Origin: Spongiibacter tropicus DSM 19543
GTDB taxonomy: Bacteria; Pseudomonadota; Gammaproteobacteria; Pseudomonadales; Spongiibacteraceae
Reading direction: 5' to 3'
Length of the DNA stretch: 64,000 bases
NCBI RefSeq assembly: GCF_000420325.1
Contig: NZ_ATUS01000001.1
Span: 2,360,463-2,424,462, forward strand
The notes beneath the pieces are model-generated. The model saw only the letters and a list, made by a program, of their open reading frames with translations. It searched no databases and was not told the DNA's origin. Positions 49,971-61,268 of the stretch are shown here, piece by piece (position 1 is the stretch's first letter; the number at the start of each line of letters is the position of its first letter). Both the position numbers and the translations under genes were made by a program.

Positions 49971-51101
49971 CTAGCGGCACCATGAGGCGGGATTAGTTGG
50001 GCGGCCTTTGTAGCGGATTTCAAAATACAGACCGTTCTGGCGCAGGCCACCACTGTTGCCGAGGGTGGCAATGGCTTCGCCGCCGCGCACCCAGTCGCCC
50101 TCGCTGCGCAGCAAACTTTGGTTGTGGGCATAGAGGCTGAGGTAATCGTTGCCGTGGTCGACAATAATGAGCAGGCCCGCGCCGCGCAGCCAGTCGGCGT
50201 ACACCACGCGGCCGTTGTGAATGGCGCGCACCGGATCGCCTTCTTTTCCGGCGATTTGGATGCCCTGCCAGCGAATGGCGCTGCCCTGACGAGGGGCGCC
50301 GAAGCGGTTGAGGCGTTTGCCTGCTACCGGCCAAGGCATGGCGCCGCGCATCTGTTTAAAGGGGCGGTAGTTGTCGGGAATAGCGATATTGGTGATTTCC
50401 CGACCAATCGCTTCCAGTACGCCTTCCAGGTTTTTACGTTCTTTATCGAGAGCGCCGAGATCGAGTTGCTGGCCGCTGAGTTCACGCTCCAGCTTGGCTA
50501 GGCTACGTTCGCGCTTTTGCTGCTGAACCTTGAGTTGTTCCTGTTGCTGAGCAAGGCGTTTTTCAGTATCACTCAGGGCTTCGGTTTCCTCGGCGATTTC
50601 GGGGATCAGTTCGCTCAGTGCCGTCAGTGTGCTCTGGTATTCGCGGAGCTGCTGACTGCGCGCCTTGTTCACATAGTCGTAGTAGCTGATCAGGCGGCTG
50701 AGGGATTGTGGGTCTTCTTGGTTGAGCAGCATTTTCAGCTGGCCTTCGCGACCCTGTACATAGGCGCTGCGAATCTGTTCGGCGATCAGGGCTTTCTGGC
50801 GTCCCTGCTTGTTGCGCAGTTCCCCCTGTTGGCGTTCCAGTGTGCCCAAACGTTGCTGGCGCTTGTCGCGTTCTTGCCGGGTGCGGTGCAGTTTGGCAGC
50901 CAGTTTGCCGATTTCTGTTTCAACGTCCTGTAGTTCTCGGGCTGCCCGGCTTTTGGCTTTTTGGGTCTGGCCGATATTCTGCTTAAGAACGCCGATCTGC
51001 TTGTTCAACGCGTCGAGCTGACGGCGGGTGTCGGCAGAATCTTCCGCCATGGCGGCACAGGCGAGCAGGCCGCCGAGCAGCAGAATCAGGCAATGGCGCA
51101 T
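49971..51101 (-). CDS. envC: Murein hydrolase activator EnvC
   Basis: 376 residues. A signal peptide (ILLLGGLLACAAMAED) is followed by two long coiled coils (about 25-120 and 150-235; DALNKQIGVLKQNIGQTQKAK and similar heptads). The C-terminal LytM/M23 domain (270-376) reads GIQIAGKEGDPVRAIHNGRV, then IVDHGNDYLSLYAHNQSL. The LytM domain appears degenerate, as in EnvC, which activates amidases AmiA/AmiB at the septum rather than cutting murein. It lies between gpmI and ctpA. Confidence 0.92.
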   Translation of the reverse strand: MRHCLILLLGGLLACAAMAEDSADTRRQLDALNKQIGVLKQNIGQTQKAKSRAARELQDVETEIGKLAAKLHRTRQERDKRQQRLGTLERQQGELRNKQGRQKALIAEQIRSAYVQGREGQLKMLLNQEDPQSLSRLISYYDYVNKARSQQLREYQSTLTALSELIPEIAEETEALSDTEKRLAQQQEQLKVQQQKRERSLAKLERELSGQQLDLGALDKERKNLEGVLEAIGREITNIAIPDNYRPFKQMRGAMPWPVAGKRLNRFGAPRQGSAIRWQGIQIAGKEGDPVRAIHNGRVVYADWLRGAGLLIIVDHGNDYLSLYAHNQSLLRSEGDWVRGGEAIATLGNSGGLRQNGLYFEIRYKGRPTNPASWCR

Positions 51102-51129
51102 GACGATGCTCGGCGCGATGGTGTCGTCC

Positions 51130-52689
<1,560 letters not shown>

Positions 52690-52920
52690 AGTGCGGGAAT
52701 CCGTTTTCAGTCGTGGAGGCCTTGCATGAAAGGTGTGGGCAGGGCCGCGAACAGTAAATGCCCCATTGTAACTTTTCCTGTGGGAAGCGACCACGCCCGG
52801 CGTGGTGAGAATTCCCGACTAGCCGTGTATACTCAGGCCTTTTCGCGCGCCGGAGCTGCCTTTCCGGTGCTGCGGTATCGGTCTGGCGCCCGGTCGTCGG
52901 GTCTCATTCAGAGAGAATTC

Positions 52921-53337
52921 ATGGAAAAACTGATCTTGTTTGTTGCAGAACAGTGGATGCTGGTTGGCGGTCTGCTGTCCTGTGTGATGTTGCTGAGCTT
53001 CCACGAGTCGCGCCGCGCCGGGAAGCAGCTTACCCCGCATCAAGTAGTGTCGCTGGTGAATCAGGAAAGCCCTGTGCTGCTGGATTTGCGTGATAAGGGC
53101 GATTACAACAAAGGCCACATCATCGACTCGGTGAACTTGCCTTATGCCAAGCTCGACGGCGAGATTGAGCGTGTTGCCAGTGATAAATCCAAACCGGTCG
53201 TGCTGATCTGCAAGCTTGGTCAGCATTCCAGTGCGGCCGGGAAGAAACTGGCCGCTATGGGTTACAGTCAGGTTTACCGCCTTAAAGGTGGTGTCGGCGA
53301 ATGGCAGGCAATGCAAATGCCTTTGGTAAAAAGCTGA
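52921..53337 (+). CDS. Membrane-anchored rhodanese-like protein (YibN type)
   Basis: 138 residues. One N-terminal membrane segment (WMLVGGLLSCVMLLSF, about 12-27) is followed by a single rhodanese domain: VVLLDLRDKGDYNKGHI-type CH2A motif, then VVLICKLGQHSSAA with the active-site Cys. The soluble domain would face the cytoplasm. It is followed by grxC and secB, an arrangement seen in many gammaproteobacteria (yibN-grxC-secB). Confidence 0.9.
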   Translation: MEKLILFVAEQWMLVGGLLSCVMLLSFHESRRAGKQLTPHQVVSLVNQESPVLLDLRDKGDYNKGHIIDSVNLPYAKLDGEIERVASDKSKPVVLICKLGQHSSAAGKKLAAMGYSQVYRLKGGVGEWQAMQMPLVKS

Positions 53338-53350
53338 GTCGGATGCCGCG

Positions 53351-53608
53351 ATGCGTGATGTAACCATTTATACCACCCGCTTCTGCCCCTACTGCGTGCG
53401 TGCCAAACAGTTGCTGACGCACAAGCAAGTGGCGTTCAAGGATATTCCCGTCGATGGCCGCAGTGACCTGCGCCAGGATTTGCTGCAGCGCACCGGGCAG
53501 CGAACTGTGCCGCAGATATGGGTGGGCGACACCCATGTCGGTGGCTGTGATGAACTGTTTGCGCTGGAGCGCGCAGGCAAGCTGGACGCCATGCTGGCCG
53601 ACGGCTAA
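53351..53608 (+). CDS. grxC: Glutaredoxin 3
   Basis: 85 residues. The redox motif is CPYC (C12, C15), with the cis-Pro in RTVPQIWVGDTHVGGCDEL and the GG glutathione-binding motif. It reduces disulphides with glutathione. It starts 13 bases after the rhodanese gene and is followed by secB after 37 bases. Confidence 0.95.
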   Translation: MRDVTIYTTRFCPYCVRAKQLLTHKQVAFKDIPVDGRSDLRQDLLQRTGQRTVPQIWVGDTHVGGCDELFALERAGKLDAMLADG

Positions 53609-53645
53609 TAAAACGATAAACCTTTTCAGGAGTTGAGACTCGACA

Positions 53646-54140
53646 ATGGCTGAACAAGACAACGCCCAAGCCCAACAAACCGCCCCCAAATTTGCTTTGC
53701 AGCGTCTGTACGTAAAAGATTCATCTTTTGAGTCGCCGTCCAGCCCAGCCGTTTTTTCCAAGGTCTGGAAGCCGAAAATGCACGTCGACCTGAATACTCG
53801 CAGTCAGCCTGCTGCAGATAACGTGTATGAAGTGACGTTGACAGTAACAGTGACCGCCAAGCTGGAAGAAGACGAAACGGCGTTTCTGGTGGAAGTCCAG
53901 CAAGCCGGTCTGTTCATTGCCGAAGGCATTGAAGGTGAGGCATTGACGCAACTGCTGGGCATCGCCTGCCCGAATATGCTGTTCCCTTATGTACGCGAAG
54001 CGGTTGATGCCCTGGCTGTAAAAGGTGGCTTCCCGGCGCTGGCACTGCAGCCCGTCAACTTTGAAGCGCTCTATCGCCAAGCCAAGCAACAGGCCGAGCA
54101 GAAAGCGGCCGAAGCTGGCGACAGTGCCACGACTCACTAG
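53646..54140 (+). CDS. secB: Protein-export chaperone SecB
   Basis: 164 residues. Family segments are clear: FALQRLYVKDSSFESPSSP, the TVTVTAKLEEDETAFLVEVQQAGLF stretch (split here) and GIACPNMLFPYVREAVDAL. SecB forms a tetramer that keeps precursor proteins unfolded and hands them to SecA. The C-terminus is Gln/Ala-rich. GAGACT precedes the ATG weakly, and grxC is upstream. Confidence 0.97.
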   Translation: MAEQDNAQAQQTAPKFALQRLYVKDSSFESPSSPAVFSKVWKPKMHVDLNTRSQPAADNVYEVTLTVTVTAKLEEDETAFLVEVQQAGLFIAEGIEGEALTQLLGIACPNMLFPYVREAVDALAVKGGFPALALQPVNFEALYRQAKQQAEQKAAEAGDSATTH

Positions 54141-54179
54141 TCGATGACTGCCGGGGTGTGAGCCCCGGCCATTCCCCTC

Positions 54180-54644
54180 GTGTTTCACATTGCTCTTCAC
54201 GAGCCGAAGATCGCTCCCAATACCGGCAATATTATTCGGCTGGTGGCAAATAATGGCTGCCATCTGCACCTGATTGAGCCGCTGGGTTTTGATCTGGAAG
54301 AGAAGAAGCTGCGCCGTGCAGGGCTGGACTATCGCGACTTGGCGAGAGTGACGCGTCACGCGGATTACGCGGCGTTTCTGCAGTCCGTTGCCGGACGACG
54401 AATTTTTGCGCTGACCACCAAGGGCAAACGCAGCTATGCCGATGTGAGCTACCAGCCCGGAGACGTGTTGTTATTTGGTTCGGAAACGGCAGGTTTGCCC
54501 GCCGATATCCGCGAGTCGCTGGGTCCGGATCACTGCCTGAGAGTGCCGATGATGGCAGACGCACGCAGCCTCAATTTATCCAACACCGTGGCACTGGTCA
54601 GCTACGAGGCCTGGCGGCAGCAGGGGTTTGAGGGCGCGTTGTAG
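54180..54644 (+). CDS. trmL: tRNA (cytidine(34)-2'-O)-methyltransferase
   Basis: 154 residues from a GTG at 54180, as no ATG fits the family start ([19 protein letters not shown]). The SPOUT knot motifs are [11 protein letters not shown] and [19 protein letters not shown]. TrmL methylates the wobble ribose of tRNA-Leu isoacceptors. It converges with ntrC, with five bases between the stops. Confidence 0.95.
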   Translation: MFHIALHEPKIAPNTGNIIRLVANNGCHLHLIEPLGFDLEEKKLRRAGLDYRDLARVTRHADYAAFLQSVAGRRIFALTTKGKRSYADVSYQPGDVLLFGSETAGLPADIRESLGPDHCLRVPMMADARSLNLSNTVALVSYEAWRQQGFEGAL

Positions 54645-54649
54645 ACGAC

Positions 54650-56077
54650 TTATTCGTCGTCTTCGTCGCCACCCATATTCAGCTCTTTGATTTTGCGGGT
54701 GAGGGTGTTGCGGCCCCAGCCCAGCAGGTTGGCTGCATCGCGGCGGCGGCCGTGAGTGTGTTTCAGCGCGACCTCAATCATCACTTTCTCAAACTCGGGC
54801 ACCGCGCGATCCAGCAGCTTGTCGCGGCCCAGCAGTAATTCCTGATCGGCCCAGCGACGCAGATTCTCCTGCCAGTTTGAGGCCGGGGTGCCGGTCTCTC
54901 CGCTTTCACTGCGCTGCAGCAGCTCGGGCGGGAGGTCGTCGATATGGACTTCCCGGCCCGAGGCCATCACCGTCAGCCAGCGGCAGGTATTTTCCAGTTG
55001 GCGGACGTTGCCCGGCCAGTCCAGTTGGCTGAGGTATTCCTCGGTATCTGGCAGCAGGCGTTTGGGTTCAACGTTCAATTCGCTGCCCGCCTTGGTGAAA
55101 AAGTGCTGCATCAGTTTGGGAATGTCTTCGCGACGTTCTGCCAGTTTCGGCAGGTGAATGCGAATCACGTTGAGGCGGTGAAAAAGGTCTTCCCGAAAGC
55201 TGTTGTTCTGCACCAGTTTTTCAAGGTTCTGGTGGGTGGCGGCGATGATGCGCACATCCACTTTCACCGGTGTGTGACCGCCAACGCGGTAGAACTCACT
55301 GTCGGCCAGCACCCGCAACAGGCGGGTCTGGGTTTCGGCGGGCATATCGCCGATCTCGTCCAGAAACAGTGTGCCGCCGTTGGCCTGTTCAAAGCGTCCA
55401 CGACGTTGAGCGGTGGCGCCGGTAAAGGCGCCTTTCTCGTGGCCGAACAGTTCCGATTCCATCAGGTCTTTGGGAATGGCGGCCATGTTCAGCGCAATAA
55501 AAGGTTTGTTCGCGCGGGGGCTGTGGCGGTGCAGGGCCTGTGCGACGAGTTCTTTGCCAGTACCGGATTCACCGTTAATCAACACCGTGATGTTGGACTG
55601 CGAGAGCCGACCGATGGCGCGAAACACTTCCTGCATGGCCGGGGCTTCACCAATAATTTCGGTGCTTTCCAGCGGTTGTTCTTCCGGCAGGGTCGCTTTG
55701 TTTTTCTCGGCGTGCTGCAGGGCGCGCTGGGTGGTGGCGACGACTTCATCCACGTCGAAGGGTTTGGGCAGATACTCAAACGCGCCGCCCTGATAGGAGG
55801 CGACCGCGCTATCGAGGTCGGAGTGAGCGGTAGTGATAATGACTGGCAGGCCGGGGTGAATGTCGCCAATACGTGACAGCAGCTTCAAGCCGTCCATGCC
55901 GGGCATGCGGATATCGCTGATCACCGCATCGGGGGCGCCGGTTTCCAGGTGGGCGAGCAGTGCATCGCCGGTCTCGAAACTACGAGTGTCGATACCCGCC
56001 TGGGTAAGGGCTTTCTCCAATACCCAGCGGATGGACTTGTCATCGTCGGCAACCCATACGGTGCTGTTCTGTGTCAT
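54650..56077 (-). CDS. ntrC: Nitrogen regulator NtrC (GlnG), sigma-54 response regulator
   Basis: 475 residues. Receiver domain with acidic pocket ADDDKS and phospho-acceptor D55 (VISDIRMPGMDG). AAA+ domain with Walker A GESGTGKE, the sigma-54 loop GAFTGA and Walker B TLFLDEIGDMP. A Fis-type helix-turn-helix at the C-terminus (RDAANLLGWGRNTLTRKIKEL). It activates glnA and other nitrogen genes. The start overlaps the ntrB stop (ATGA). The -24/-12 promoter of glnA at 59585-59600 is a likely target. Confidence 0.97.
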   Translation of the reverse strand: MTQNSTVWVADDDKSIRWVLEKALTQAGIDTRSFETGDALLAHLETGAPDAVISDIRMPGMDGLKLLSRIGDIHPGLPVIITTAHSDLDSAVASYQGGAFEYLPKPFDVDEVVATTQRALQHAEKNKATLPEEQPLESTEIIGEAPAMQEVFRAIGRLSQSNITVLINGESGTGKELVAQALHRHSPRANKPFIALNMAAIPKDLMESELFGHEKGAFTGATAQRRGRFEQANGGTLFLDEIGDMPAETQTRLLRVLADSEFYRVGGHTPVKVDVRIIAATHQNLEKLVQNNSFREDLFHRLNVIRIHLPKLAERREDIPKLMQHFFTKAGSELNVEPKRLLPDTEEYLSQLDWPGNVRQLENTCRWLTVMASGREVHIDDLPPELLQRSESGETGTPASNWQENLRRWADQELLLGRDKLLDRAVPEFEKVMIEVALKHTHGRRRDAANLLGWGRNTLTRKIKELNMGGDEDDE

Positions 56078-57150
56078 TGCTCATGCTCCACGGGAATAAA
56101 CAGCGAGAACTCCGTTCGACCGGGTTCGCTGCGGCACTCTATAAGGCCTTGGTGGTGGTTGAGGATGGACTGGGAGATGGAAAGCCCGAGTCCTGAGCCG
56201 TCGGCGCGGCCACTGATCATAGGCAGGAAGATGGATTGCGCGATATCGGGAGGGATGCCCGGCCCATTGTCGATAATGTCCACACGGCAGACGAGGCGGT
56301 GGCGGTGCGATCCGATGGTGAACTGTCGCAGCGTACGCGTGCGCAGGGTAATGCTGGGCGTTTCGTGTTCCGGTGGTGACTGGTTCAGCGCCTGCAGGGC
56401 ATTGCGCATGATATTGAGCACGGCCTGGATAAGCTGTTCCCGGTCACCGGTGATGTCGGGGATGCTGGGGTCGTAATCGCGAATAATGCGCACATTGCCG
56501 CTGCTTTCGACCTCAATCAACTGCCGCACGCGCTCCAGTACCTCGTGGATGTTGGTGGGCTTTTGATCGGGTACCTTGTTGGGGCCGAGCATATTGTCCA
56601 CCAGATTGCGCAGGCGGTCGGCCTCTTCAATGATGATGTTGGTGTAGTCGTGCAGGCGCGGGTCATCCAGTTCTCTGGCCAGTAGCTGCGCCGCACCGCG
56701 GAGACCGCCGAGTGGGTTTTTGATCTCGTGGGCGATGCCGCGCAGCAGAGCCTTACTGCTTTGCTGTGAGGTCAGCAGACCTTCTTCCCGGCTGATGCGC
56801 AGCAGCCGATCCAACGGCTGCAGTTCGATGATCAGTGATGTGCGGCGGGTATCAACAATCGGCGTTACCGCGTAATCGACCGTGATTTCCTCGCCGGAGC
56901 GCAATGTGAGTACGGTCTCGCGCTTGGTGTAGGCCTCGCGGTTATTGATGGCATCCAACAGTTTCACGACGGTGTCTTCTTCCTCGTGAAACAGCGTGGT
57001 GATGGCTTCTCCGTGGATACGCTGATCAGACACCGCAAGCAGAGACTCCGCCGCCGGATTGATATAGCTGACGGTCAGATTGGGCTCGACCAGCAAGATT
57101 GCTGTCTTCAGGTTGTCGAGTATGTGGTGGTGCAGATTGTTTGGGGGCAT
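56074..57150 (-). CDS. ntrB: Nitrogen sensor kinase NtrB (GlnL)
   Basis: 358 residues if started at MPPNNLHHHILDNLKTAIL (57150), which aligns with family N-termini; starts at 57180 or further upstream are possible, none with a good ribosome-binding site. PAS domain (about 5-110), phospho-His in LLRGIAHEIKNPLGG, and kinase motifs N (DRLRNLVDNML), G1 (IIDNGPGIP) and G2 (GSGLGLSISQ). It phosphorylates NtrC under nitrogen limitation, controlled by PII. It is coupled to ntrC. Confidence 0.94.
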   Translation of the reverse strand: MPPNNLHHHILDNLKTAILLVEPNLTVSYINPAAESLLAVSDQRIHGEAITTLFHEEEDTVVKLLDAINNREAYTKRETVLTLRSGEEITVDYAVTPIVDTRRTSLIIELQPLDRLLRISREEGLLTSQQSSKALLRGIAHEIKNPLGGLRGAAQLLARELDDPRLHDYTNIIIEEADRLRNLVDNMLGPNKVPDQKPTNIHEVLERVRQLIEVESSGNVRIIRDYDPSIPDITGDREQLIQAVLNIMRNALQALNQSPPEHETPSITLRTRTLRQFTIGSHRHRLVCRVDIIDNGPGIPPDIAQSIFLPMISGRADGSGLGLSISQSILNHHQGLIECRSEPGRTEFSLFIPVEHEQ

Positions 57151-57392
57151 AGCGTCGCGGCTGTCTTCGTTATGGGGCATAAGAAAGCAATATCCAGGCC
57201 AGCGCCCTAAATCGGGGTCACAATCCAGCACATGGCATGGCAGGCTGCGGAAGGCCTTGCCCTGCGCTGGGTCGGGCGATTATTCGCCGCCCGTAATTGG
57301 GTCGCGATGAGTGTTGTAGAAAAACAGTATGCACCAAGATAGTGCTTGGCGCGTGAAGGGAAGCGCGTTTATTTGGTGTTTTTTCGCCGAGG

Positions 57393-57899
57393 TTAATTAT
57401 TCGGCCAGCGACTGATGACCGTGACCTGGTCGCGACTGACGATACGGCCATTGTGATCCACTAATTCTGCGCTGATTTGGTGCTCGCCGCGGTGTAGGAA
57501 GGGGATGCTGGTGGAGGTGGTTGCGCCCTCACTCAACACCTTGCCGTCAACGCGAATGCGGATGCGCTGCCCGTCTTTGAGCGGCTGGGCAAGGCGCACG
57601 GCGACAGGCGTGGGAGTGCGGCCATTGGGCAGAACCTGGCCATTGCCGGGCTGCTGAATGTTCAGTGTGTTAGGTGCGGGGCCGAGTACTTTTGGGAATG
57701 AGTGTGGCTGGGTGCTGGGTGACACCGCAGGAGTGGTGTTAGTGGGGGCTAGCTCCACAGGGGTAGAGCCCGGCTTTGGCGCGTCGCTGAATACCGCTTG
57801 TCCCTGGTCGTCAGTGCTGCGGTAGATCTCACCATAAACTGCTGTAGCCAGCAGTGACAGGAATAAAAATAGCAGCGTAGGAGCGTGGCGCATGGTCAT
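57393..57899 (-). CDS. DUF4124-domain exported protein
   Basis: 168 residues. A signal peptide (LLFLFLSLLATAVYGE) precedes the DUF4124 motif YRSTDDQGQAVFSDAPKPG. A Pro/Thr-rich linker leads to a C-terminal Ig-like segment (HRGEHQISAELVDHNGRI) also seen in glnA-ntrB-linked proteins of gammaproteobacteria. Function unknown. It lies between glnA and ntrB on the same strand, so a link with nitrogen control is possible only by position. Confidence 0.85.
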   Translation of the reverse strand: MTMRHAPTLLFLFLSLLATAVYGEIYRSTDDQGQAVFSDAPKPGSTPVELAPTNTTPAVSPSTQPHSFPKVLGPAPNTLNIQQPGNGQVLPNGRTPTPVAVRLAQPLKDGQRIRIRVDGKVLSEGATTSTSIPFLHRGEHQISAELVDHNGRIVSRDQVTVISRWPNN

Positions 57900-57964
57900 C
57901 TGTCCCGGTATTTCCGTTCAGTGTGCGATGCCAAAGCGCCGCTGGCAAGTCTTTGCCGCAGGCA

Positions 57965-57990
57965 TAAAAAAAGCCCGCCGAAGCGGGCTT
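57965..57990 (-). terminator. Rho-independent terminator of glnA
   Basis: Minus strand AAGCCCGC-TTCG-GCGGGCTT followed by seven T, 21 bases beyond the glnA stop. Confidence 0.92.
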
Positions 57991-58010
57991 TCTGCGATCA
58001 GGCCCAAGCC

Positions 58011-59417
58011 TTATACGCTGTAGTACATGTCGAACTCAACAGGGTGAGTGGTCATGTTCAGGCGCTCGATCTCTTGTGATTTCAGCTCGATGTAAGCGTC
58101 GATCATGTCGTCGTCGAAGACGCCGCCAGCGGTCAGGAAGGCGCGGTCTGCATCCAGAGCTTGCAGCGCTTGCTCCAGGCTAGAGGCAACAGTTGGGATT
58201 TCCGCGGCTTCTTCTGCAGGCAGATCGTACAGATCTTTGTCAGCAGCATCGCCGGGGTGGATCTTGTTCTGGATGCCGTCCAGGCCAGCCATCAGCAGGG
58301 CTGCGAAAGCCAGGTAGGGGTTCGCAGAGGGATCCGGGAAGCGAACTTCGATACGGCGCGCTTTCGGGTTGCTGATGAACGGAATACGGATAGAGGCAGA
58401 GCGGTTACGGGCAGAGTAGGCCAGCATAACGGGCGCTTCGAAGCCGGGAACCAGACGCTTATACGAGTTAGTAGAAGCATTGGTGAAGGCGTTGATAGCG
58501 CGAGCGTGCTTGATAACGCCGCCGATGTAGTACAGCGCAGTTTCAGACAGGCCGCCGTAAGTGTCGCCGGTGAACAGGTTCTGGCCGTCTTTGCTCAGAG
58601 ACATGTGTACGTGCATGCCGCTACCGTTGTCGCCGACAACAGGCTTGGGCATGAAGGTGGCAGTTTTGCCGTAGGCGTGGGCCACGTTGTGTACACAGTA
58701 CTTCAGTACCTGTACTTCGTCAGCTTTCTTAACGGCAGAGTTCGGGCCGACACCGATTTCACACTGACCGGCGGTGCCGACTTCGTGGTGGTGTACTTCA
58801 ACTTCCAGACCCATGTCGGTCATGGCGTTACACATGGCGGCACGCAGGTCGTGCAGGCTGTCGACCGGCGGTACGGGGAAGTAGCCGCCTTTAACGCCGG
58901 GACGGTGACCCGTGTTGCCTTCTTCGAAGCTGTTGCCGGAAACCCAGGCCGCTTCGTCAGAAGAGATGGCGTAGCTTGCGCCTTCCATAGCCACTTTCCA
59001 CTTCACGTCGTCAAACACGAAGAATTCGGGCTCGGGGCCAAACAGGGCGCTGTCGGCGATGCCGGCAGAGCGCATGTAATCTTCAGCGCGCTGAGCAATG
59101 GAGCGAGGATCGCGGTTGTAACCCTGCATGGTTGAAGGCTCAACGATGCCGCAGCGGACGATGATGGTAGGCTCGTCGGTGAACGGGTCCAGAACGGAAG
59201 CTTCGTCGTCTGGCATGAGAATCATGTCTGACTCGTTAATGCCTTTCCAGCCCGCAATAGATGAACCATCGAACATTTTTCCGTCTTCAAAGAAGCCGGC
59301 GTCGATTTCGCCTACAGGCATAGTGACGTGTTGCTCTTTACCTTTAGTGTCGGTGAAGCGCAGGTCGGCCCACTTCACGTCATTATCGGCGATTAACTTC
59401 AGAGTCTTCTCTGACAT
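58011..59417 (-). CDS. glnA: Glutamine synthetase type I
   Basis: 468 residues from the ATG at 59415-59417 ([16 protein letters not shown]), with GGAGG nine bases upstream; an ATG nine bases earlier abuts that site and is rejected. The family motifs [15 protein letters not shown] (with DGSS), the [10 protein letters not shown] ammonia/ATP loop and the adenylylation site [10 protein letters not shown] (Tyr near 398) are present, so GlnE control is expected. It makes glutamine from glutamate and ammonia. A sigma-54 promoter and NtrC-like sites lie upstream, and its own terminator lies downstream. Confidence 0.98.
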   Translation of the reverse strand: MSEKTLKLIADNDVKWADLRFTDTKGKEQHVTMPVGEIDAGFFEDGKMFDGSSIAGWKGINESDMILMPDDEASVLDPFTDEPTIIVRCGIVEPSTMQGYNRDPRSIAQRAEDYMRSAGIADSALFGPEPEFFVFDDVKWKVAMEGASYAISSDEAAWVSGNSFEEGNTGHRPGVKGGYFPVPPVDSLHDLRAAMCNAMTDMGLEVEVHHHEVGTAGQCEIGVGPNSAVKKADEVQVLKYCVHNVAHAYGKTATFMPKPVVGDNGSGMHVHMSLSKDGQNLFTGDTYGGLSETALYYIGGVIKHARAINAFTNASTNSYKRLVPGFEAPVMLAYSARNRSASIRIPFISNPKARRIEVRFPDPSANPYLAFAALLMAGLDGIQNKIHPGDAADKDLYDLPAEEAAEIPTVASSLEQALQALDADRAFLTAGGVFDDDMIDAYIELKSQEIERLNMTTHPVEFDMYYSV

Positions 59418-59584
59418 TACTGACATCCTCCAACAGAGTCTTCTTAGTCGATTCGGCAAGGGGCCGAAGCTTTGCGATTATAAGTTCATTGCATTGTGCC
59501 GCATAGCGACAGCGGCTGTGAACTGCTGTAAAGCTGCATTTTCGAGCAGAGGAAATCTCTACAGTTCATGTTCGTACTCGTGGC

Positions 59585-59600
59585 AGCAATATGTGTGCCA
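59585..59600 (-). promoter_or_regulatory. Sigma-54 promoter of glnA
   Basis: Minus strand TGGCACACATATTGCT is a perfect TGGCAC-N5-TTGCT -24/-12 element 168 bases upstream of the glnA ATG. Its predicted start lies near 59574. It matches the NtrC-dependent glnAp2 arrangement. The leader 59418-59570 holds no gene. Confidence 0.9.
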
Positions 59601-59668
59601 TATTTTTGTGCCGAAATTTTATGCAAAAGCGGTGAGAAACCGTCGGTTTGCGAGATAAGTGTGCGCGC

Positions 59669-59722
59669 GCACCTAAATTGTGCACCAATGTTGGGCTGGT
59701 GTGTTCTAATTTGGTGCGCACC
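59669..59722. promoter_or_regulatory. Candidate NtrC enhancer sites upstream of glnA
   Basis: GCACCTAAATTGTGC (59669-59683) is close to GCACY-N5-RGTGC, and GGTGCGCACC (59713-59722) is a palindrome of the same half-sites. They lie about 100 and 143 bases upstream of the predicted glnA start, like the two NtrC sites of enteric glnA (-108 and -140). The thiI gene starts on the other side, at 59814. Confidence 0.6.
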
Positions 59723-59813
59723 GCCTGTGGGCACCGCGCTGCGGTTGTCGGCAGAGGCTGAAGCCTCGCCCCGGAGTGGCTATAATGCGCAGCTTTTCCG
59801 CCGCGGTGCCGTC

Positions 59814-61268
59814 ATGAAGTTTATCGTCAAGCTCTTCCCTGAAATCATCATCAAGAGCAAGCCTGTCCGCAAGAAATTCATCAAGCAGCTTCGTGATAAT
59901 TTGCGCAAGCTGCTGCTGCCGATTGATCCCGAGCTGCAGATCGGTCGTGAGTGGGACCGGATTACTCTGGAAACCGGCAGCGATGACGAAGCGGTGTTGG
60001 CGTCGCTGCTGGAGGTGATGGTCAATACACCGGGAATTGCCCACATTATCGAAGTCGCCGAGTATCCGCTGGTGGACATGCACGATATTTACGAGAAGAC
60101 CCGCGACGCAGTAGGCAACAGTCTGGAAGGTAAGACCTTCGCCGTGCGCTGCAAGCGGACCGGTGAGCACGATTTCAATTCCGGCGATGTTGAGCGCTAT
60201 GTGGGTGGTGGCCTGAATCAGCATGTTCCCTCGGGCGGCGTGAAGTTAAAGAATCCCGACGAAGTCGTGCGCCTGGAAATTCGCAAAGACCGCTTGTATG
60301 TCGTCAAGCAGCGTCACGAAGGGCTGGGAGGGTTTCCGATTGGCGCGGTAGATTCGGTAGTGAGCCTGATCTCCGGTGGCTTCGATTCCACAGTGTCCAG
60401 CTACATGGTGATGAAGCGTGGCATGCGCACTCACTTCTGTTTCTTCAACCTCGGTGGGCGCGAACATGAAATCGGCGTGAAAGAAGTGTCGCTGTATCTG
60501 TGGCAGAAGTTCGGCGCTTCGCACCGGGTGAAATTCATCACTGTTCCCTTTGAAGACGTAGTCGCCGAGATTCTTAAGAACGTCGAAAATTCTCAGATGG
60601 GCGTGATCCTCAAGCGCATGATGATGAGGGCTGCGTCGAAGGTCGCGGCTGAGCTGGGGTCGCCTGCGCTTGTTACCGGTGAGGCGGTGGCTCAGGTGAG
60701 CAGTCAGACATTGGCCAATCTGTCGATTATCGACAAGGCTACCGACACCCTGGTACTGAGGCCACTGATTACGGCTGACAAGCTGGATATCATCAACACG
60801 GCTGCAAAAATCGGTACCGAAGCTTTTGCGGCGAATATGCCTGAGTATTGCGGGGTGATTTCTGTGCGGCCCACGATCAAGGCCCGTCCTGAGCGCATTG
60901 CCGAGCAGGAAGCCCGGATGGATATGGGGGTGCTTGAGAGGGCGATTGCCAACGCCAAGTACGTCAATATCGATGCGCTGGCCGACGAAGAGGCGGTGAG
61001 TCACGACGTGGAAGTGTTGCCGATTCCCCTTGCCGAGGCGGTGATTCTGGATGTGCGTCATCCCGATGAAGTGGAGCGTCAGCCGCTGAAACTTGATCGC
61101 AATACGGTGCAATGTCTGCCGTTTTACGAGTTGCATCGCCGGGTTGAGGAGTTGGATCCGAAGCGGGTATATCAGCTCTATTGCGATAAGGGCGTGATGA
61201 GTCGTTTGCACGCTGCCCACCTGATGGATCAGGGGTTTACCAACGTGAAGGTGTACCGTCCGTCATGA
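59814..61268 (+). CDS. thiI: tRNA 4-thiouridine synthase ThiI
   Basis: 484 residues from the ATG at 59814 (MKFIVKLFPEIIIKSK); a much longer open frame upstream has no family sequence and crosses glnA regulatory sites. Domains: ferredoxin-like N-terminus, THUMP (about 60-165), PP-loop ATPase with SGGFDSTVSSY, and a C-terminal rhodanese with the essential Cys in QLYCDKGVMS. It thiolates U8 of tRNA and supplies sulphur for thiamine in some bacteria. TATAAT at 59781-59786 may be its -10. Confidence 0.96.
   Translation: MKFIVKLFPEIIIKSKPVRKKFIKQLRDNLRKLLLPIDPELQIGREWDRITLETGSDDEAVLASLLEVMVNTPGIAHIIEVAEYPLVDMHDIYEKTRDAVGNSLEGKTFAVRCKRTGEHDFNSGDVERYVGGGLNQHVPSGGVKLKNPDEVVRLEIRKDRLYVVKQRHEGLGGFPIGAVDSVVSLISGGFDSTVSSYMVMKRGMRTHFCFFNLGGREHEIGVKEVSLYLWQKFGASHRVKFITVPFEDVVAEILKNVENSQMGVILKRMMMRAASKVAAELGSPALVTGEAVAQVSSQTLANLSIIDKATDTLVLRPLITADKLDIINTAAKIGTEAFAANMPEYCGVISVRPTIKARPERIAEQEARMDMGVLERAIANAKYVNIDALADEEAVSHDVEVLPIPLAEAVILDVRHPDEVERQPLKLDRNTVQCLPFYELHRRVEELDPKRVYQLYCDKGVMSRLHAAHLMDQGFTNVKVYRPS

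Noticed and set aside
49880-50164. A 95-residue N-terminal extension of the S41 protease
   Set aside because: It overlaps the end of envC in another frame and would place the signal peptide internally.
59568-59813. An 82-residue N-terminal extension of ThiI
   Set aside because: It covers the glnA sigma-54 promoter and NtrC-like sites and has no ThiI sequence; the ATG at 59814 gives the family length.
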